A stretch of DNA of 64,000 bases from Elusimicrobia bacterium GWB2_63_16 (GTDB taxonomy: Bacteria > Elusimicrobiota > Elusimicrobia > Elusimicrobiales > UBA9959). Shown here piece after piece: positions 18,452 to 28,113 of this stretch. Under the pieces are notes generated by a model. That model saw nothing but the letters and a program-made list of their open reading frames with translations, had not been told where the DNA came from and ran no database searches. Where the stretch lies: assembly GCA_001799715.1 (NCBI GenBank), contig MGTZ01000030.1, forward strand, positions 1 to 64,000, written 5' to 3'. Each line of letters starts with the position of its first letter. The stretch's first letter is position 1. A program made the translations under genes and the position numbers.

Positions 18452-19596
18452 AAAGACTGATATTGGGCCTGCTGGCCCTGCTGGGCCCGGCTTACGCCGG
18501 CGCCGCCGAAGAGCTGCAGACGATAATCGTGAAGCCCGGAGACACGCTCTGGAGCATCTCCAATACCTACCTCAAGGACCCGAAGCGCTGGAACGAGCTG
18601 CTCAAGCACAACCGCCTGCCCTCCTCGGACCCGTCCATCGCGCTGCCCGGCATGGCGCTCAAAGTGCCCGTCAGCCTGCTCAAGGAGCAGTACCGCGCGG
18701 CCAAGCTGGTCTATTTTCTCAACGAGGTGCTGCTGCGCCCCAGCGGCGTCTCCGACTGGAAGGGCGTCAGCGCCAGCATGGACCTGTTCAAAGCCGACAC
18801 GCTGCGCACCCGGGCCGGCGCCAGGGCCGACGTGAAGTTCTACACCGGCGAGATCCTCAACCTCTACCCCAACTCCATCGCGGTGCTGCGCCCGCCCGGC
18901 GACAAGGATACCGACGTGAGGCTGATGGCCGGAGAAATGCGCGGCCTGCGCTCGCGCGTCGTTACGGCCTCGGCCCGCATCACGCCCAAGACCAAGGACA
19001 CCGAGTTCGGCGCCAAGATCAAGGACGACCTGACCACGCTCGTGCAGGTGTACAAGGGTAAGGCCGACGTAGAGGCCGGCGGCAAGACCGTAGAGGTCCC
19101 GGAGGGCTTCGCCTCCGAGGTCCGGATGGACATGCCGCCCTCCAACCCGGTCAAGCTGCCCAAGCTGCCCGATTTCGACGCCACCCGCACCCAGCTGGCC
19201 TCCGGCGGCAAGACCCCGCAGCTCACTACCAGCGGCGGCGTGGTCTCGCTGAACATGGGCAAGCCGGTCAGGCAGCCCGCCGGCGCCGACCTGCCCAAGG
19301 CCGATCCCGGCGGGGCCAAGGTGCCCGATCTCAACGACAAAGCGCTCGACGCGGCCGAGATCGTCAAACTGATCTCGGTGGGCAACCCGGTGCAGAGCTA
19401 TCACCTGCAGGTCTCGCGCGACCAGACCTTCGCCACTACCGTGCACGACAAGAACTACGACTCCTTCGAGGACATCAACCTCAACGACCTCCTCCCGCCT
19501 GGCAACTACTACATGCGCGTGGCTCTCATCGACCTGCTGGGCTTCGAGGGCAAGTTCAGCGCGCCCCGCCCCGTCAAGGTTGGCGGCCCGAGGTAA
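18448..19596 (+). CDS. LysM-domain protein with FecR-like domain
   Basis: Signal peptide then IIVKPGDTLWSISNTYLKDPKRWNELLKHNRL (LysM); LRTRAGARADVKFYTGEILNLYPNS (FecR-like). ATGA overlap with the kinase gene. Confidence 0.85.
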   Translation: MKRLILGLLALLGPAYAGAAEELQTIIVKPGDTLWSISNTYLKDPKRWNELLKHNRLPSSDPSIALPGMALKVPVSLLKEQYRAAKLVYFLNEVLLRPSGVSDWKGVSASMDLFKADTLRTRAGARADVKFYTGEILNLYPNSIAVLRPPGDKDTDVRLMAGEMRGLRSRVVTASARITPKTKDTEFGAKIKDDLTTLVQVYKGKADVEAGGKTVEVPEGFASEVRMDMPPSNPVKLPKLPDFDATRTQLASGGKTPQLTTSGGVVSLNMGKPVRQPAGADLPKADPGGAKVPDLNDKALDAAEIVKLISVGNPVQSYHLQVSRDQTFATTVHDKNYDSFEDINLNDLLPPGNYYMRVALIDLLGFEGKFSAPRPVKVGGPR

Positions 19597-19611
19597 GCCT
19601 CCCGTCCGCCG

Positions 19612-21216
19612 ATGAGACTCAGACCGAGCACCGCCGCCGTCCTGGCCGCCTGCCTGCTGCAGGCCGCCCCGGCGGCCTGCGTCCCCGCGCCGGCGGGATC
19701 GCGCACCGTCTGGGACCGCATCATGGAGGACCAGAGCGCGATCAACCTGAAGCGCGGCTACGCGCTGATGGAGGAGCAGAAATATCCCGCCGCCGCCGAC
19801 GAGTTCTTCCGGGCGGCGCAGAAGAGCCCCGGCAGCGCCTGGCCGCGCCTGCTCTACGGCTCGGCGCTGTACTGGCTGGGCGAGCCGGCCAAGGCCCTCG
19901 ACGAGTTCGAGGAGGCGCTGCGCCTGGACCCGAAGAACCCGATGGGTCACCAGCTGCGCGGCATCGTGCGGGCCCGCGCCGGCGATTACGCCGCGGCGCT
20001 GGAGGATTTCCTCGCGGCCGAGCGCCTCGACCCGTCCCGCCCCGACGTCAAGATGAACGCGGGCTCCGTCTACCAGGCCCTCGGCAACCGCGGCAAGGCC
20101 CTGGACTATTTCAGGGGCGCCGTGCAGGCCGATCCCTCCAACCCGCTCTACCGCTACCAGCTGGGCCTCTTCTACTCGCGCTCCGGCCGCTACCCCGAGG
20201 CCGCCGCGCAGCTGGAGAAGGCGGTCTCGCTGTTCCCCGGCTATGAGGACGCCGTGCTGGAACTGGCCGTGCTGCGGGAGCGCGACGGGCAGCTCCCGGC
20301 CGCCATAAAGCTTTACCGCCGCGCGCTGGCGATCAAGCCGCGCGACTCCGTGGCCAGGTTCCGCCTGGCCTGGGCGCTGCGCAAGGCGGGCCGCCCCGGA
20401 GAGGCGCTGGCGGCGCTCGACGGCGCCTTCCTGCTGGCCCCGGTCAACGAGGAGGGCGGCATCTCCATGGCGCTCGCCTACGCCGGGCAGCCCGCCGGCG
20501 CCGGCGAGGACCCGGCTAAGGGGCCGGTCTACGGCGCGCTGTCCAAGTTGCCGCCGGACCAGGAGGCGCGCGTGGTCATAGAACTGCTCGAGACCCCCAA
20601 GGCGGTGCTGGCCGAGGCGCCGCGCGGGGAGAAGATGGCCGGCCGCCTGCAGTCCGCCTTCAGGAAGCCCAGGGTGGGTTATACCAAACGCGAATATTTC
20701 CTGGCGGCCGGCTCAGCCGAAGAGCGGCTCAAGCGGGCGGCCGCCATCGCCGCCGAGGCAGACGCCCTGCTCAAGGGGGTTTCCCCGGACAGCGATGCCC
20801 GCGTTAATTTCAACATAGAGACCTCCGCCCCGGCAGCCGGCGGCAAGGAAGGCGCGGGGGGTAAGAATAAGGCCCTCTACAAGCCGCGCGACGTGGGCAA
20901 CGATATGGGGTTGTGGGTGATGGGCGATAACTGGCTCGACAACGCGGCCGAGGCGCTCGAAGAGATGGAAGCCTCTCCCGCCGCCGACGCCGGCGCCCGG
21001 CTCCTCAGGGGCCTCGGCCACCTGCTCCTAGGCGAGCCCGACGCCGCCCTGGAGCAGTTCTCGGGCGGGGGTGCGCAGGCGGCGCTAGGGCGCGCCGCCG
21101 CCTGGGTGGAAGCCGGCTCCGAGGCCAAGGCGCTGGCCGAATGCCGCGAGGCGCTGCGCCTGGACCCGGACAATTCCGACGCGCTGGCCAATAAGGCCTG
21201 GCTGGAGGCCAAATGA
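19612..21216 (+). CDS. TPR-repeat protein, probable exported
   Basis: Many TPR units, e.g. NPLYRYQLGLFYSRSGRYPEAAAQLEKAVSLFP. Confidence 0.82.
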   Translation: MRLRPSTAAVLAACLLQAAPAACVPAPAGSRTVWDRIMEDQSAINLKRGYALMEEQKYPAAADEFFRAAQKSPGSAWPRLLYGSALYWLGEPAKALDEFEEALRLDPKNPMGHQLRGIVRARAGDYAAALEDFLAAERLDPSRPDVKMNAGSVYQALGNRGKALDYFRGAVQADPSNPLYRYQLGLFYSRSGRYPEAAAQLEKAVSLFPGYEDAVLELAVLRERDGQLPAAIKLYRRALAIKPRDSVARFRLAWALRKAGRPGEALAALDGAFLLAPVNEEGGISMALAYAGQPAGAGEDPAKGPVYGALSKLPPDQEARVVIELLETPKAVLAEAPRGEKMAGRLQSAFRKPRVGYTKREYFLAAGSAEERLKRAAAIAAEADALLKGVSPDSDARVNFNIETSAPAAGGKEGAGGKNKALYKPRDVGNDMGLWVMGDNWLDNAAEALEEMEASPAADAGARLLRGLGHLLLGEPDAALEQFSGGGAQAALGRAAAWVEAGSEAKALAECREALRLDPDNSDALANKAWLEAK

Positions 21217-21776
21217 GGCCCGGCCCCGCGCTGCTGGCCGCGCCGCGGCTGTCCTTCGCTTTTTCCGACTACGCCCTCAAGGAACGCCTGTGCGCGCGCC
21301 TCTGCGCCTCGCACGGCCGCTGGCTGGGCGGCTATCGCACGCTGGAACTGCGCCCCGGCGGCAAGCGGGCCGGTTTCGAGGTGGAGGCGCTCGGCGGCGG
21401 CCGCGCCGTGCTGGCCTCGCGCGAGATCGTCTCGCCCGTCTCTTTCAATAAGTACGCGCTGGACCTTGCCGCGCTGGAGGGCACGGCCCTGCCCGCGCTG
21501 GAGGCGGCGGCCGCGGCCGGCAAGGTGCTGCTCTTCGACGAGCTGGGCCCGATGGCCATGCGTTCGGCGCCCTTCAGCTCGCGCGCGGTGGAGCTGCTGT
21601 TCTCGGGCTCGCCGTGCCTGGTCTTCTTCCGGCGGGGGGCGGAGGTCTTCGAGGAAGCCTTTGAGCGCGGCGGCGATACTGTTATAATTGAGCTCAACGA
21701 GGCCGGCTGGGCGGAGGCCGTGGCGGCCGCGGAGGCCTGGCTGGACGCGAAAGTGCGGCTGATGGGGAACATATGA
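21213..21776 (+). CDS. THEP1-like (nucleoside-triphosphatase) protein without recognisable Walker A
   Basis: GGYRTLELRPGGKRAGFEVEAL, KYALDLAALEGTALPAL, Walker B-like VLLFDELGPMAMRS, DTVIIELNEAGW; the N-terminal P-loop position reads APRLSFAFSDYALKERL. Confidence 0.6.
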   Translation: MRPGPALLAAPRLSFAFSDYALKERLCARLCASHGRWLGGYRTLELRPGGKRAGFEVEALGGGRAVLASREIVSPVSFNKYALDLAALEGTALPALEAAAAAGKVLLFDELGPMAMRSAPFSSRAVELLFSGSPCLVFFRRGAEVFEEAFERGGDTVIIELNEAGWAEAVAAAEAWLDAKVRLMGNI

Positions 21777-23179
21777 AAATGAATTACACCGAAGAACTGG
21801 ACCTTTCGCGCGTCGGGACGGCGCATTTCATAGGCATCGGCGGCATAGGCATGAGCGGCATCGCCCGCCTGATGCTGGGCCTCGGCTACAAGGTCACCGG
21901 CTCCGACGCCAGGGCCTCCGAGATCACCAAGGCGCTGCAGCGCGAGGGCGCCAGGTTCACCGAGGGCCACTCCGCCGCCGCGCTGGGCAGCCCCGACGTG
22001 GTGGTGGTCAGCTCGGCGGTAAAACCCGACAACCCGGAGCTGGCCGCCGCCTTCCGGCGCGGCCTGCCGGTGGCGCGCCGCGCGCTCATGCTCTCGAGCC
22101 TGGCCCGCCTCAAGAAGACCGTCACCATCGCCGGCACGCACGGCAAGACCACCACCACCACGATGACCGCCGCGGCCCTCGAGGCCGCCGGCGCCGACGC
22201 CACCGCCGTGGTGGGCGGCATCATCAAGGGCGCCGGCTCCAACATCAAGCTGGGCGGGGGACAGTACCTGGTGGCCGAGGCCGACGAGTCGGACGGCTCC
22301 TTCCTCTACTTCTCGCCGCTGGTCACCTGCGTCACCAATATCGATTCCGACCACCTCGACCATTACGGCAGCATGGCCGCGCTGAAAGAGGCCTTTGTGC
22401 GGCATATCAACAAGGTACCTTTCTACGGCCTCGCCGCGCTCTGCTCCGACGACCCCGTTATCCGCGAGATCCTGCCGCTCGTCAAGACGCCGACGGTGAC
22501 CTGCGGCACCGGCCGGGACGCCGACTGGCAGGCCCGCGACGTGAAATTCTCAGCCGAAGGGACGACCTATAAAGCATATTTTCGCGGCCGCCCCAAAGGG
22601 CCGATCAGGCTGCGCTGCGGCGGCGCGCATAATGTGCGCAACTCGCTGCTGGCGCTGGCCGCGGGCTCGTACCTCGGCTTCGGGTTCGACCGCCTCGCGG
22701 CCGGCCTCTGGAACTTCGCCGGCGTCAAGCGCCGCATGGACCGGCTGGGCTCGGCCGGCGGCGTGGACTTCTTCGACGACTACGGGCACCACCCGACCGA
22801 GATCCGCGCCACGCTGGAAGCCGCGCGCGGGCTGTTCCCCGGCCGCCGCCTCGTAACGCTGTTCCAGCCGCACCGCTACAGCCGCACCTCGCTGCTCTAC
22901 AGGGAGTTCGGCCGCGCCTTCGGCCGGGCCGACCGCGTGTACGTGGCCCCTGTCTACGCCGCCGGCGAAAAGCCGCTGCCCGGCGTGGATTCCGGCCTGA
23001 TCCTGCGCGCGCTGCTGCGCAACGGCGCGCCGGCCTCCGCTTTCGGCGGCGTGCTGGAGACCCTCAAGGAACTGCGCCCCGGGGACGTCTTCCTGACGCT
23101 CGGCGCCGGCGACGTGTGGAAGCTCGGCGAGGAGATCAAGCTTAAGACCGGGATGCTGGCGCAGTCGTTCCAGCGCTAA
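21773..23179 (+). CDS. murC: UDP-N-acetylmuramate--L-alanine ligase
   Basis: AHFIGIGGIGMSGIARLML, TVTIAGTHGKTTTTTM, FDDYGHHPTEIRATLEAAR. Confidence 0.96.
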   Translation: MKMNYTEELDLSRVGTAHFIGIGGIGMSGIARLMLGLGYKVTGSDARASEITKALQREGARFTEGHSAAALGSPDVVVVSSAVKPDNPELAAAFRRGLPVARRALMLSSLARLKKTVTIAGTHGKTTTTTMTAAALEAAGADATAVVGGIIKGAGSNIKLGGGQYLVAEADESDGSFLYFSPLVTCVTNIDSDHLDHYGSMAALKEAFVRHINKVPFYGLAALCSDDPVIREILPLVKTPTVTCGTGRDADWQARDVKFSAEGTTYKAYFRGRPKGPIRLRCGGAHNVRNSLLALAAGSYLGFGFDRLAAGLWNFAGVKRRMDRLGSAGGVDFFDDYGHHPTEIRATLEAARGLFPGRRLVTLFQPHRYSRTSLLYREFGRAFGRADRVYVAPVYAAGEKPLPGVDSGLILRALLRNGAPASAFGGVLETLKELRPGDVFLTLGAGDVWKLGEEIKLKTGMLAQSFQR

Positions 23180-23188
23180 ACGGACCAA

Positions 23189-23953
23189 ATGCCAAAATAC
23201 AGCCAGGTTTTTCTGAAGGACGCGGCCATCTGCGCCGCCATAGCCGGCGCGCTCGACGAGGAATCTTTCGATTCCGTCACCGAGATCGGCCCCGGCGGCG
23301 GCGCGCTCACCGAGTTCCTGTATCCAAAATATCCGCGCATGCGGGCCGTGGAGATAGACAAGACCCTGCTGCCGGCGCTGCGCGCGCGGTTCCCGGGGCT
23401 GGAGATCGTAAACACGGATTTCCTGCAGGCCGACCTGGCCCAGGTGGCCGGTCCCGGCCGCGCCGCCTTCATCGGCAACCTGCCCTACGAGTGCTCCACC
23501 GCCATCCTCGAGCGGACCCTGCTCTACCCCGGCACCGCCGCCGCGGTCTTCATGTTCCAGAAGGAGGTGGCGCGCCGCATTACCGCCGCGCCCGGAGACA
23601 GCGATTACGGTTACCTGTCGCTGCTGTCCGCCTCTCGCGCCTCGGCCGAACTGCTGATGGACATCGGCGCGGCCAGCTTCAGCCCGGTCCCCGCCGTGGA
23701 TTCCTCCGTGCTGCGTTTCCGGCCCCGGACATATTTCGCCGACCCGGAGCGGGAGGCCGCTTTCCGCGCGCTGATCCGCAAGGCCTTCAGCCACCGGCGC
23801 AAGACGCTCATCAACTCGCTGTCGCTGTGCGGCGTCGAGAAGGCCGTCTCCGCCGGAGCCGTGGCCGCGCTGGGCCTCAAGCCTACCGCGCGGCCGCAGG
23901 AACTCTCGCTGGACCAATACGCCTCCCTGGCCGCCGCCCTCGCCGCGAAATGA
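23189..23953 (+). CDS. rsmA: 16S rRNA (adenine1518-N6/1519-N6)-dimethyltransferase
   Basis: QVFLKD...VTEIGPGGGALTEFL, FIGNLPYECSTAILERTL, KAFSHRRKTLINSL. Confidence 0.93.
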   Translation: MPKYSQVFLKDAAICAAIAGALDEESFDSVTEIGPGGGALTEFLYPKYPRMRAVEIDKTLLPALRARFPGLEIVNTDFLQADLAQVAGPGRAAFIGNLPYECSTAILERTLLYPGTAAAVFMFQKEVARRITAAPGDSDYGYLSLLSASRASAELLMDIGAASFSPVPAVDSSVLRFRPRTYFADPEREAAFRALIRKAFSHRRKTLINSLSLCGVEKAVSAGAVAALGLKPTARPQELSLDQYASLAAALAAK

Positions 23954-24678
23954 AGAAGATCATCGTCCTGCCGGCCTATAACGCCGTTAAAACCCTGGAG
24001 GCCACCGTGGCCGCCCTGCCGGCCGGGACCTTCGACGAGATCATCCTGGTGGACGACTGCTCCTCGGACGGCACCTACGAGCTGGCCCTGCGCCTGGGCC
24101 TGACGGCCCGCCGGCACCCACGCAACCTGGGTTACGGGGCCAACCAGAAGACCTGCTACGCGCTGGCGCTGGAGCGCGGCGCGGACATCGTGGCGATGCT
24201 GCATCCCGACTACCAGTACGATCCCCGCGTGATCCCGTTCATGACGGGCATCATAGAGGACGGCATCTGCGACATCGTGCTGGGCAACCGCATCCGCACC
24301 CGGGCCGAGGCCCTGGCGGGGGGGATGCCGGTCTATAAATACGCCGGCAACCGGCTGCTGACCATGGCGGAGAACCTGGCCGCCGGGCAGAACCTGGGCG
24401 AGTGGCACAGCGGCCTGCGCGCCTACTCCCGGGCCGCGCTGGAGCGCATCGCCTGGGCCGGCAACGACGACGGCTTTTCCTTCGACTCCCAACTGCTCTT
24501 CCAGGCCGCCTTCAAGGGTCTGCGCATAGGGGATATCCCAGTGCCGGCCAAATATTTCGGCGACGCCTCGTCCATCTCTTTCGCGGCCAGCGTGCGCTAC
24601 GGCCTGGGCACGCTGCTCGCCGCCGCGGAATTCCTGCTAAACCGCTCCGGCCTGCTGCGCACCGCCCGGTACCGATAA
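23950..24678 (+). CDS. Family 2 glycosyltransferase
   Basis: MKKIIVLPAYNAVKTLEATVAALP...IILVDDCSSDGTYELA; HPDYQYDPRVI; ATG overlaps the rsmA stop. Confidence 0.92.
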   Translation: MKKIIVLPAYNAVKTLEATVAALPAGTFDEIILVDDCSSDGTYELALRLGLTARRHPRNLGYGANQKTCYALALERGADIVAMLHPDYQYDPRVIPFMTGIIEDGICDIVLGNRIRTRAEALAGGMPVYKYAGNRLLTMAENLAAGQNLGEWHSGLRAYSRAALERIAWAGNDDGFSFDSQLLFQAAFKGLRIGDIPVPAKYFGDASSISFAASVRYGLGTLLAAAEFLLNRSGLLRTARYR

Positions 24679-24744
24679 TTATAAAAATTGTATAATAGGG
24701 ACCCCGGCCTGGACCGGGACTAACCTGTTTACCGGGGTGGACAT

Positions 24745-25797
24745 ATGAACATACACGCCAAGCGCATCAAAGACCTGCAGGGGCTGCTCAAGCGCGAGCG
24801 CCTCGACGCCATCGTGGTGACCCGCAACCTGGACATCGGCTTCCTGACCGGCTACCACATGGACGACTACCTGCTGCTGGTGTCGCGCGACGCGGCCTGG
24901 GGCATAGTGCCCAGCATGCTGCTGGAGGATTTCAAGGCCAAGGCGCCCCACGTAGAGCCGGTGGTCCCCGGGGGCGGCTTCGAGCAGGCCGTGCTGGACC
25001 TGCGCCGCAAGTACAAGCTGGCCAAGACCGCTTTCGACCCCGAGCACGAAACCTACAACCGCGGCAACCTCTGGCGCAAGAGCGGACTGGCCGAGAAGGG
25101 CGGCCTGGTGGGCTCGCTGCGCGCGATCAAAGAAGGCCAGGAGGCGCAGGACCTGCGCAAAGCCTGCCTGATAGCCGGCAAGGCCTTCGGCCTGATCAAG
25201 CCGCGCATAAAGACCGGCCGCACCGAGCTCTCCGTTTACCGCGAGCTCGAGGACATCATGCAGGCGATGGGCGCCAAGGGCCCGTCCTTCAACCTCATCG
25301 TCGGCTTCGGCCCCAACTCGGCCCTGCCGCACCACGTGAGCTCCGAGCGGAAGCTGAAGAACAACGAGGCCGTGCTGCTGGATTACGGCTGCGTCTACAA
25401 CCACTACTGCTCCGACATCACCCGCACCTATTTCCACGGCCGGCCCACCGAGGAATTCAAAAAAGTCTACTCGATAGTGCTGGCCTCGCAGAAGGCCGGG
25501 CTCGCCAAGGTGAAGGCCGGCGTGAACGCCATCGCCGTGGACAAGGCCTGCCGCGACGTCATCTCCGACGCCGGCTTTGGCCAGTACTTCATCCACGGCA
25601 CCGGCCACGGCATAGGCCTGGAGATACACGAATTCCCCAGGGTCAACACCCGGGTGGACGTGGCGCTGCGCGCCGGCATGGCCGTCACGGTGGAGCCGGG
25701 CATCTACCTCAACGGCAAGTTCGGCGTGCGCATAGAGGATTCGGTGCTCGTCACCAGGACGGGCTGCGAGATACTTACGAAGTCCGCGGCGAAATAA
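24745..25797 (+). CDS. M24 family Xaa-Pro aminopeptidase
   Basis: LDYGCVYNHYCSDITRTYFHG, GTGHGIGLEIHEFPRV, VTVEPGIYL, RIEDSVLVT. Confidence 0.95.
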   Translation: MNIHAKRIKDLQGLLKRERLDAIVVTRNLDIGFLTGYHMDDYLLLVSRDAAWGIVPSMLLEDFKAKAPHVEPVVPGGGFEQAVLDLRRKYKLAKTAFDPEHETYNRGNLWRKSGLAEKGGLVGSLRAIKEGQEAQDLRKACLIAGKAFGLIKPRIKTGRTELSVYRELEDIMQAMGAKGPSFNLIVGFGPNSALPHHVSSERKLKNNEAVLLDYGCVYNHYCSDITRTYFHGRPTEEFKKVYSIVLASQKAGLAKVKAGVNAIAVDKACRDVISDAGFGQYFIHGTGHGIGLEIHEFPRVNTRVDVALRAGMAVTVEPGIYLNGKFGVRIEDSVLVTRTGCEILTKSAAK

Positions 25798-25812
25798 TAG
25801 GGAGGACATAGC

Positions 25813-26376
25813 ATGATCATATTAGCCATAGTACTGCTGGCCCTGGCGGCCTACCTGGTGTTCACGTTCAACGGCCTGGTGCGCCTGCGCAACCAGGTGG
25901 CCAACGCGTTCCGCCAGATCGACGTGCAGCTCAAGCGGCGCCACGACCTGATCCCCAACCTCATCGAGTCCGTCAAGGGCGAGATGAAGTTCGAACGGGA
26001 GACCCTCGAGCGGGTCATCCAGGCCCGCGCGGCCGCCGTCACGGCGGGGCAGGGCGGCAGCACCCACGACATCCTCGCCAAGGAAGGCATGCTGACCCAG
26101 GCCCTGGGCCGGCTGTTCGCCCTGTCCGAGAACTATCCCAACCTCAAGGCCAACGAGTCCGTCAAGAAGCTGATGGAAGAGCTGACCCACACCGAGAACC
26201 AGATAGCCTTCGCCCGCCAGTTCTACAACGACGTGGTGACCAAGTTCAACACCGCGCAGCAGGTGTTCCCGACCAACCTGTTCGCGGCGCTGCTGGGCTT
26301 CTCCGCCTCCGAACTGTGGGAGCTGCCGGCCGATTCCCCCGAGCGGCAGAACCCCAAGGTGAACCTCGCGATCTAA
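25813..26376 (+). CDS. LemA family protein
   Basis: VRLRNQVANAFRQIDVQLKRRHDLIPNLIESVKG...FYNDVVTKFNTAQQVFPTNLFAALLGF. Confidence 0.95.
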   Translation: MIILAIVLLALAAYLVFTFNGLVRLRNQVANAFRQIDVQLKRRHDLIPNLIESVKGEMKFERETLERVIQARAAAVTAGQGGSTHDILAKEGMLTQALGRLFALSENYPNLKANESVKKLMEELTHTENQIAFARQFYNDVVTKFNTAQQVFPTNLFAALLGFSASELWELPADSPERQNPKVNLAI

Positions 26377-26420
26377 AAACTTCTCCGGCCGCCGGGCCAG
26401 TCCCGGCGGCCGGGTTTTTA

Positions 26421-27491
26421 ATGAACATCTACGAACAGCAGGCTTCCAACAGGCGCACGACGGTCCTCATCATGGCCGCGTTCGCCGCTTTCTTCCTGGT
26501 CATCGGCCTGGGGTTCGACTATTTCTATTTTAATTTCGGCCGGGACCTGCCTTCCATCGGCGGTCTGGCCGGCACCGCCTACCAGGAGACCGTCGCCCCC
26601 GGGCAGTACCGCGGCGGCGGGGGCAACAATGTCCCTTTCGGCACCATCCTGGCGCTTATCGTAAGCGCGGGCCTGATGCTCAACAGCTATTTCAACGGCG
26701 CGCGCATGGTGCTGCGCTCCACGATGGCCCGCCGCGCCGACCCGCTGAACGAGCGGGAAAAGCAGTTCATCAACGTCGTGACCGAGATGGCCACCGCCTC
26801 CGGCCTGCCGGCCCCCGCCGCCTATATCGTCCCGGACCAGGACCTCAACGCCTTCGCCACCGGCACCAGCCCGGCCAACTCCGTCGTCGCCGTCACGGAA
26901 GGCCTGCTGGCCTCGCTCAACCGCGAGGAGCTGCAGGCCGTGGTCGCCCACGAGATGGGCCACGTGCGCAATTACGATATCCGCCTGATGACGGTGGTGG
27001 CCGCCCTCATGGGCGCCATCGCCCTGCTGTCCGATTTCGCCGGGCGCAGCTCGCGCTACCGGACCAGGAGCGCGTACCGCGGCTCCTCCGGCGGCTCCGA
27101 CCGCAGGAGCGGGGGGGGCGGCGCCGCGCTGCTGTTCCTGCTCTGGATCGTCCTCGTCCTGCTGGCCCCGCTGATCTCGCGCATCCTGGCCATGGCCATC
27201 TCGCGCCAGCGGGAATTCCTGGCCGACGCCACCGGCGCCGAACTCACCCGCAACCCCGAGGGCCTCATCTCCGCGCTGGAGAAGATCCGCGCGGCCGTGA
27301 TGCCCACCAACGCCGTCAACAACGGCGTGGCGCACATGTGCATAGCCGACCCGCGCGGCAGCCTCATCGAGGAGAAATCCGGTTTCGCTGCGGACCTGCT
27401 GGCCACGCACCCGCCGATGGAGAAGCGCATACTCGCGCTGAAGGCCATGGCGTACCGCGCCGGCAACCCCGCCCCGGTCAGGGGCATGTAG
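26421..27491 (+). CDS. M48 family zinc metalloprotease (HtpX-like)
   Basis: VVAHEMGHVRNYDIRLM (HExxH) and SRQREFLADATGAELTRNPEGL; start set at MNIYEQQASNRRT; follows lemA as is usual. Confidence 0.93.
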   Translation: MNIYEQQASNRRTTVLIMAAFAAFFLVIGLGFDYFYFNFGRDLPSIGGLAGTAYQETVAPGQYRGGGGNNVPFGTILALIVSAGLMLNSYFNGARMVLRSTMARRADPLNEREKQFINVVTEMATASGLPAPAAYIVPDQDLNAFATGTSPANSVVAVTEGLLASLNREELQAVVAHEMGHVRNYDIRLMTVVAALMGAIALLSDFAGRSSRYRTRSAYRGSSGGSDRRSGGGGAALLFLLWIVLVLLAPLISRILAMAISRQREFLADATGAELTRNPEGLISALEKIRAAVMPTNAVNNGVAHMCIADPRGSLIEEKSGFAADLLATHPPMEKRILALKAMAYRAGNPAPVRGM

Positions 27492-27522
27492 AAGTTTCGA
27501 CTAAAACAAACAGGAGACACAC

Positions 27523-28089
27523 ATGATACTCGCAAGTCAATTCAAAGAAGGCAGCATGTTCATCAACGAGAACGGCCAGATGGTCGAGGTGATGACCGTG
27601 CAGCATCACCGCAAGTCCCAGGCCCGCGCCGTCGTGCGCGTGAAGCTGACCAACATCGAGACCGGCTCGATCATAGAGACCGCCTACCGCCCCGAGGACA
27701 AGTTCAAGGACGTCATGGTGGAGAAGCGCCCCAAGACCTACGTCTACGCCGAGGCCGACATGGCCTACTTCATGGACGACACCACCTTCGAGCAGGTGGG
27801 CATGCCCAAGGAGAAGATCAAGGCGATGCTGCCCTACATGACCGAGAACATGGCCGTGGAAGGCATCTATCTCAACGACGCCTTCTTTACGATCCAGCTG
27901 CCCGCCAACCTGGTGATGACCGTCACCCACACCGTCGACGGCGTGCGCGGCGACACCGTCTCCAACACCATGAAGGACGCCACCGTGAACACCGGCCTGG
28001 TGGTTAAGGTGCCGATGTTCATCAACGAAGGCGACCAGATACGGGTGGACACCCGCACCGGCACCTACGTCGAGCGCGTTTCCAAGTAG
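27523..28089 (+). CDS. efp: Elongation factor P
   Basis: FKEGSMFINENGQMVEVMTVQHHRKSQARAVVRVKLTNIETG...YVERVSK; AGGAG upstream. Confidence 0.94.
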   Translation: MILASQFKEGSMFINENGQMVEVMTVQHHRKSQARAVVRVKLTNIETGSIIETAYRPEDKFKDVMVEKRPKTYVYAEADMAYFMDDTTFEQVGMPKEKIKAMLPYMTENMAVEGIYLNDAFFTIQLPANLVMTVTHTVDGVRGDTVSNTMKDATVNTGLVVKVPMFINEGDQIRVDTRTGTYVERVSK

Positions 28090-28113
28090 TCGGCCCCCGG
28101 GCCCGGAGCTGAC

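Noticed and set aside
16649-19950. Long minus-strand ORFs (16649..18328, 17749..19950) opposite the histidine kinase and LysM genes
   Set aside because: Antisense to well-supported domain-containing CDSs; composition typical of codon-position mirror frames.
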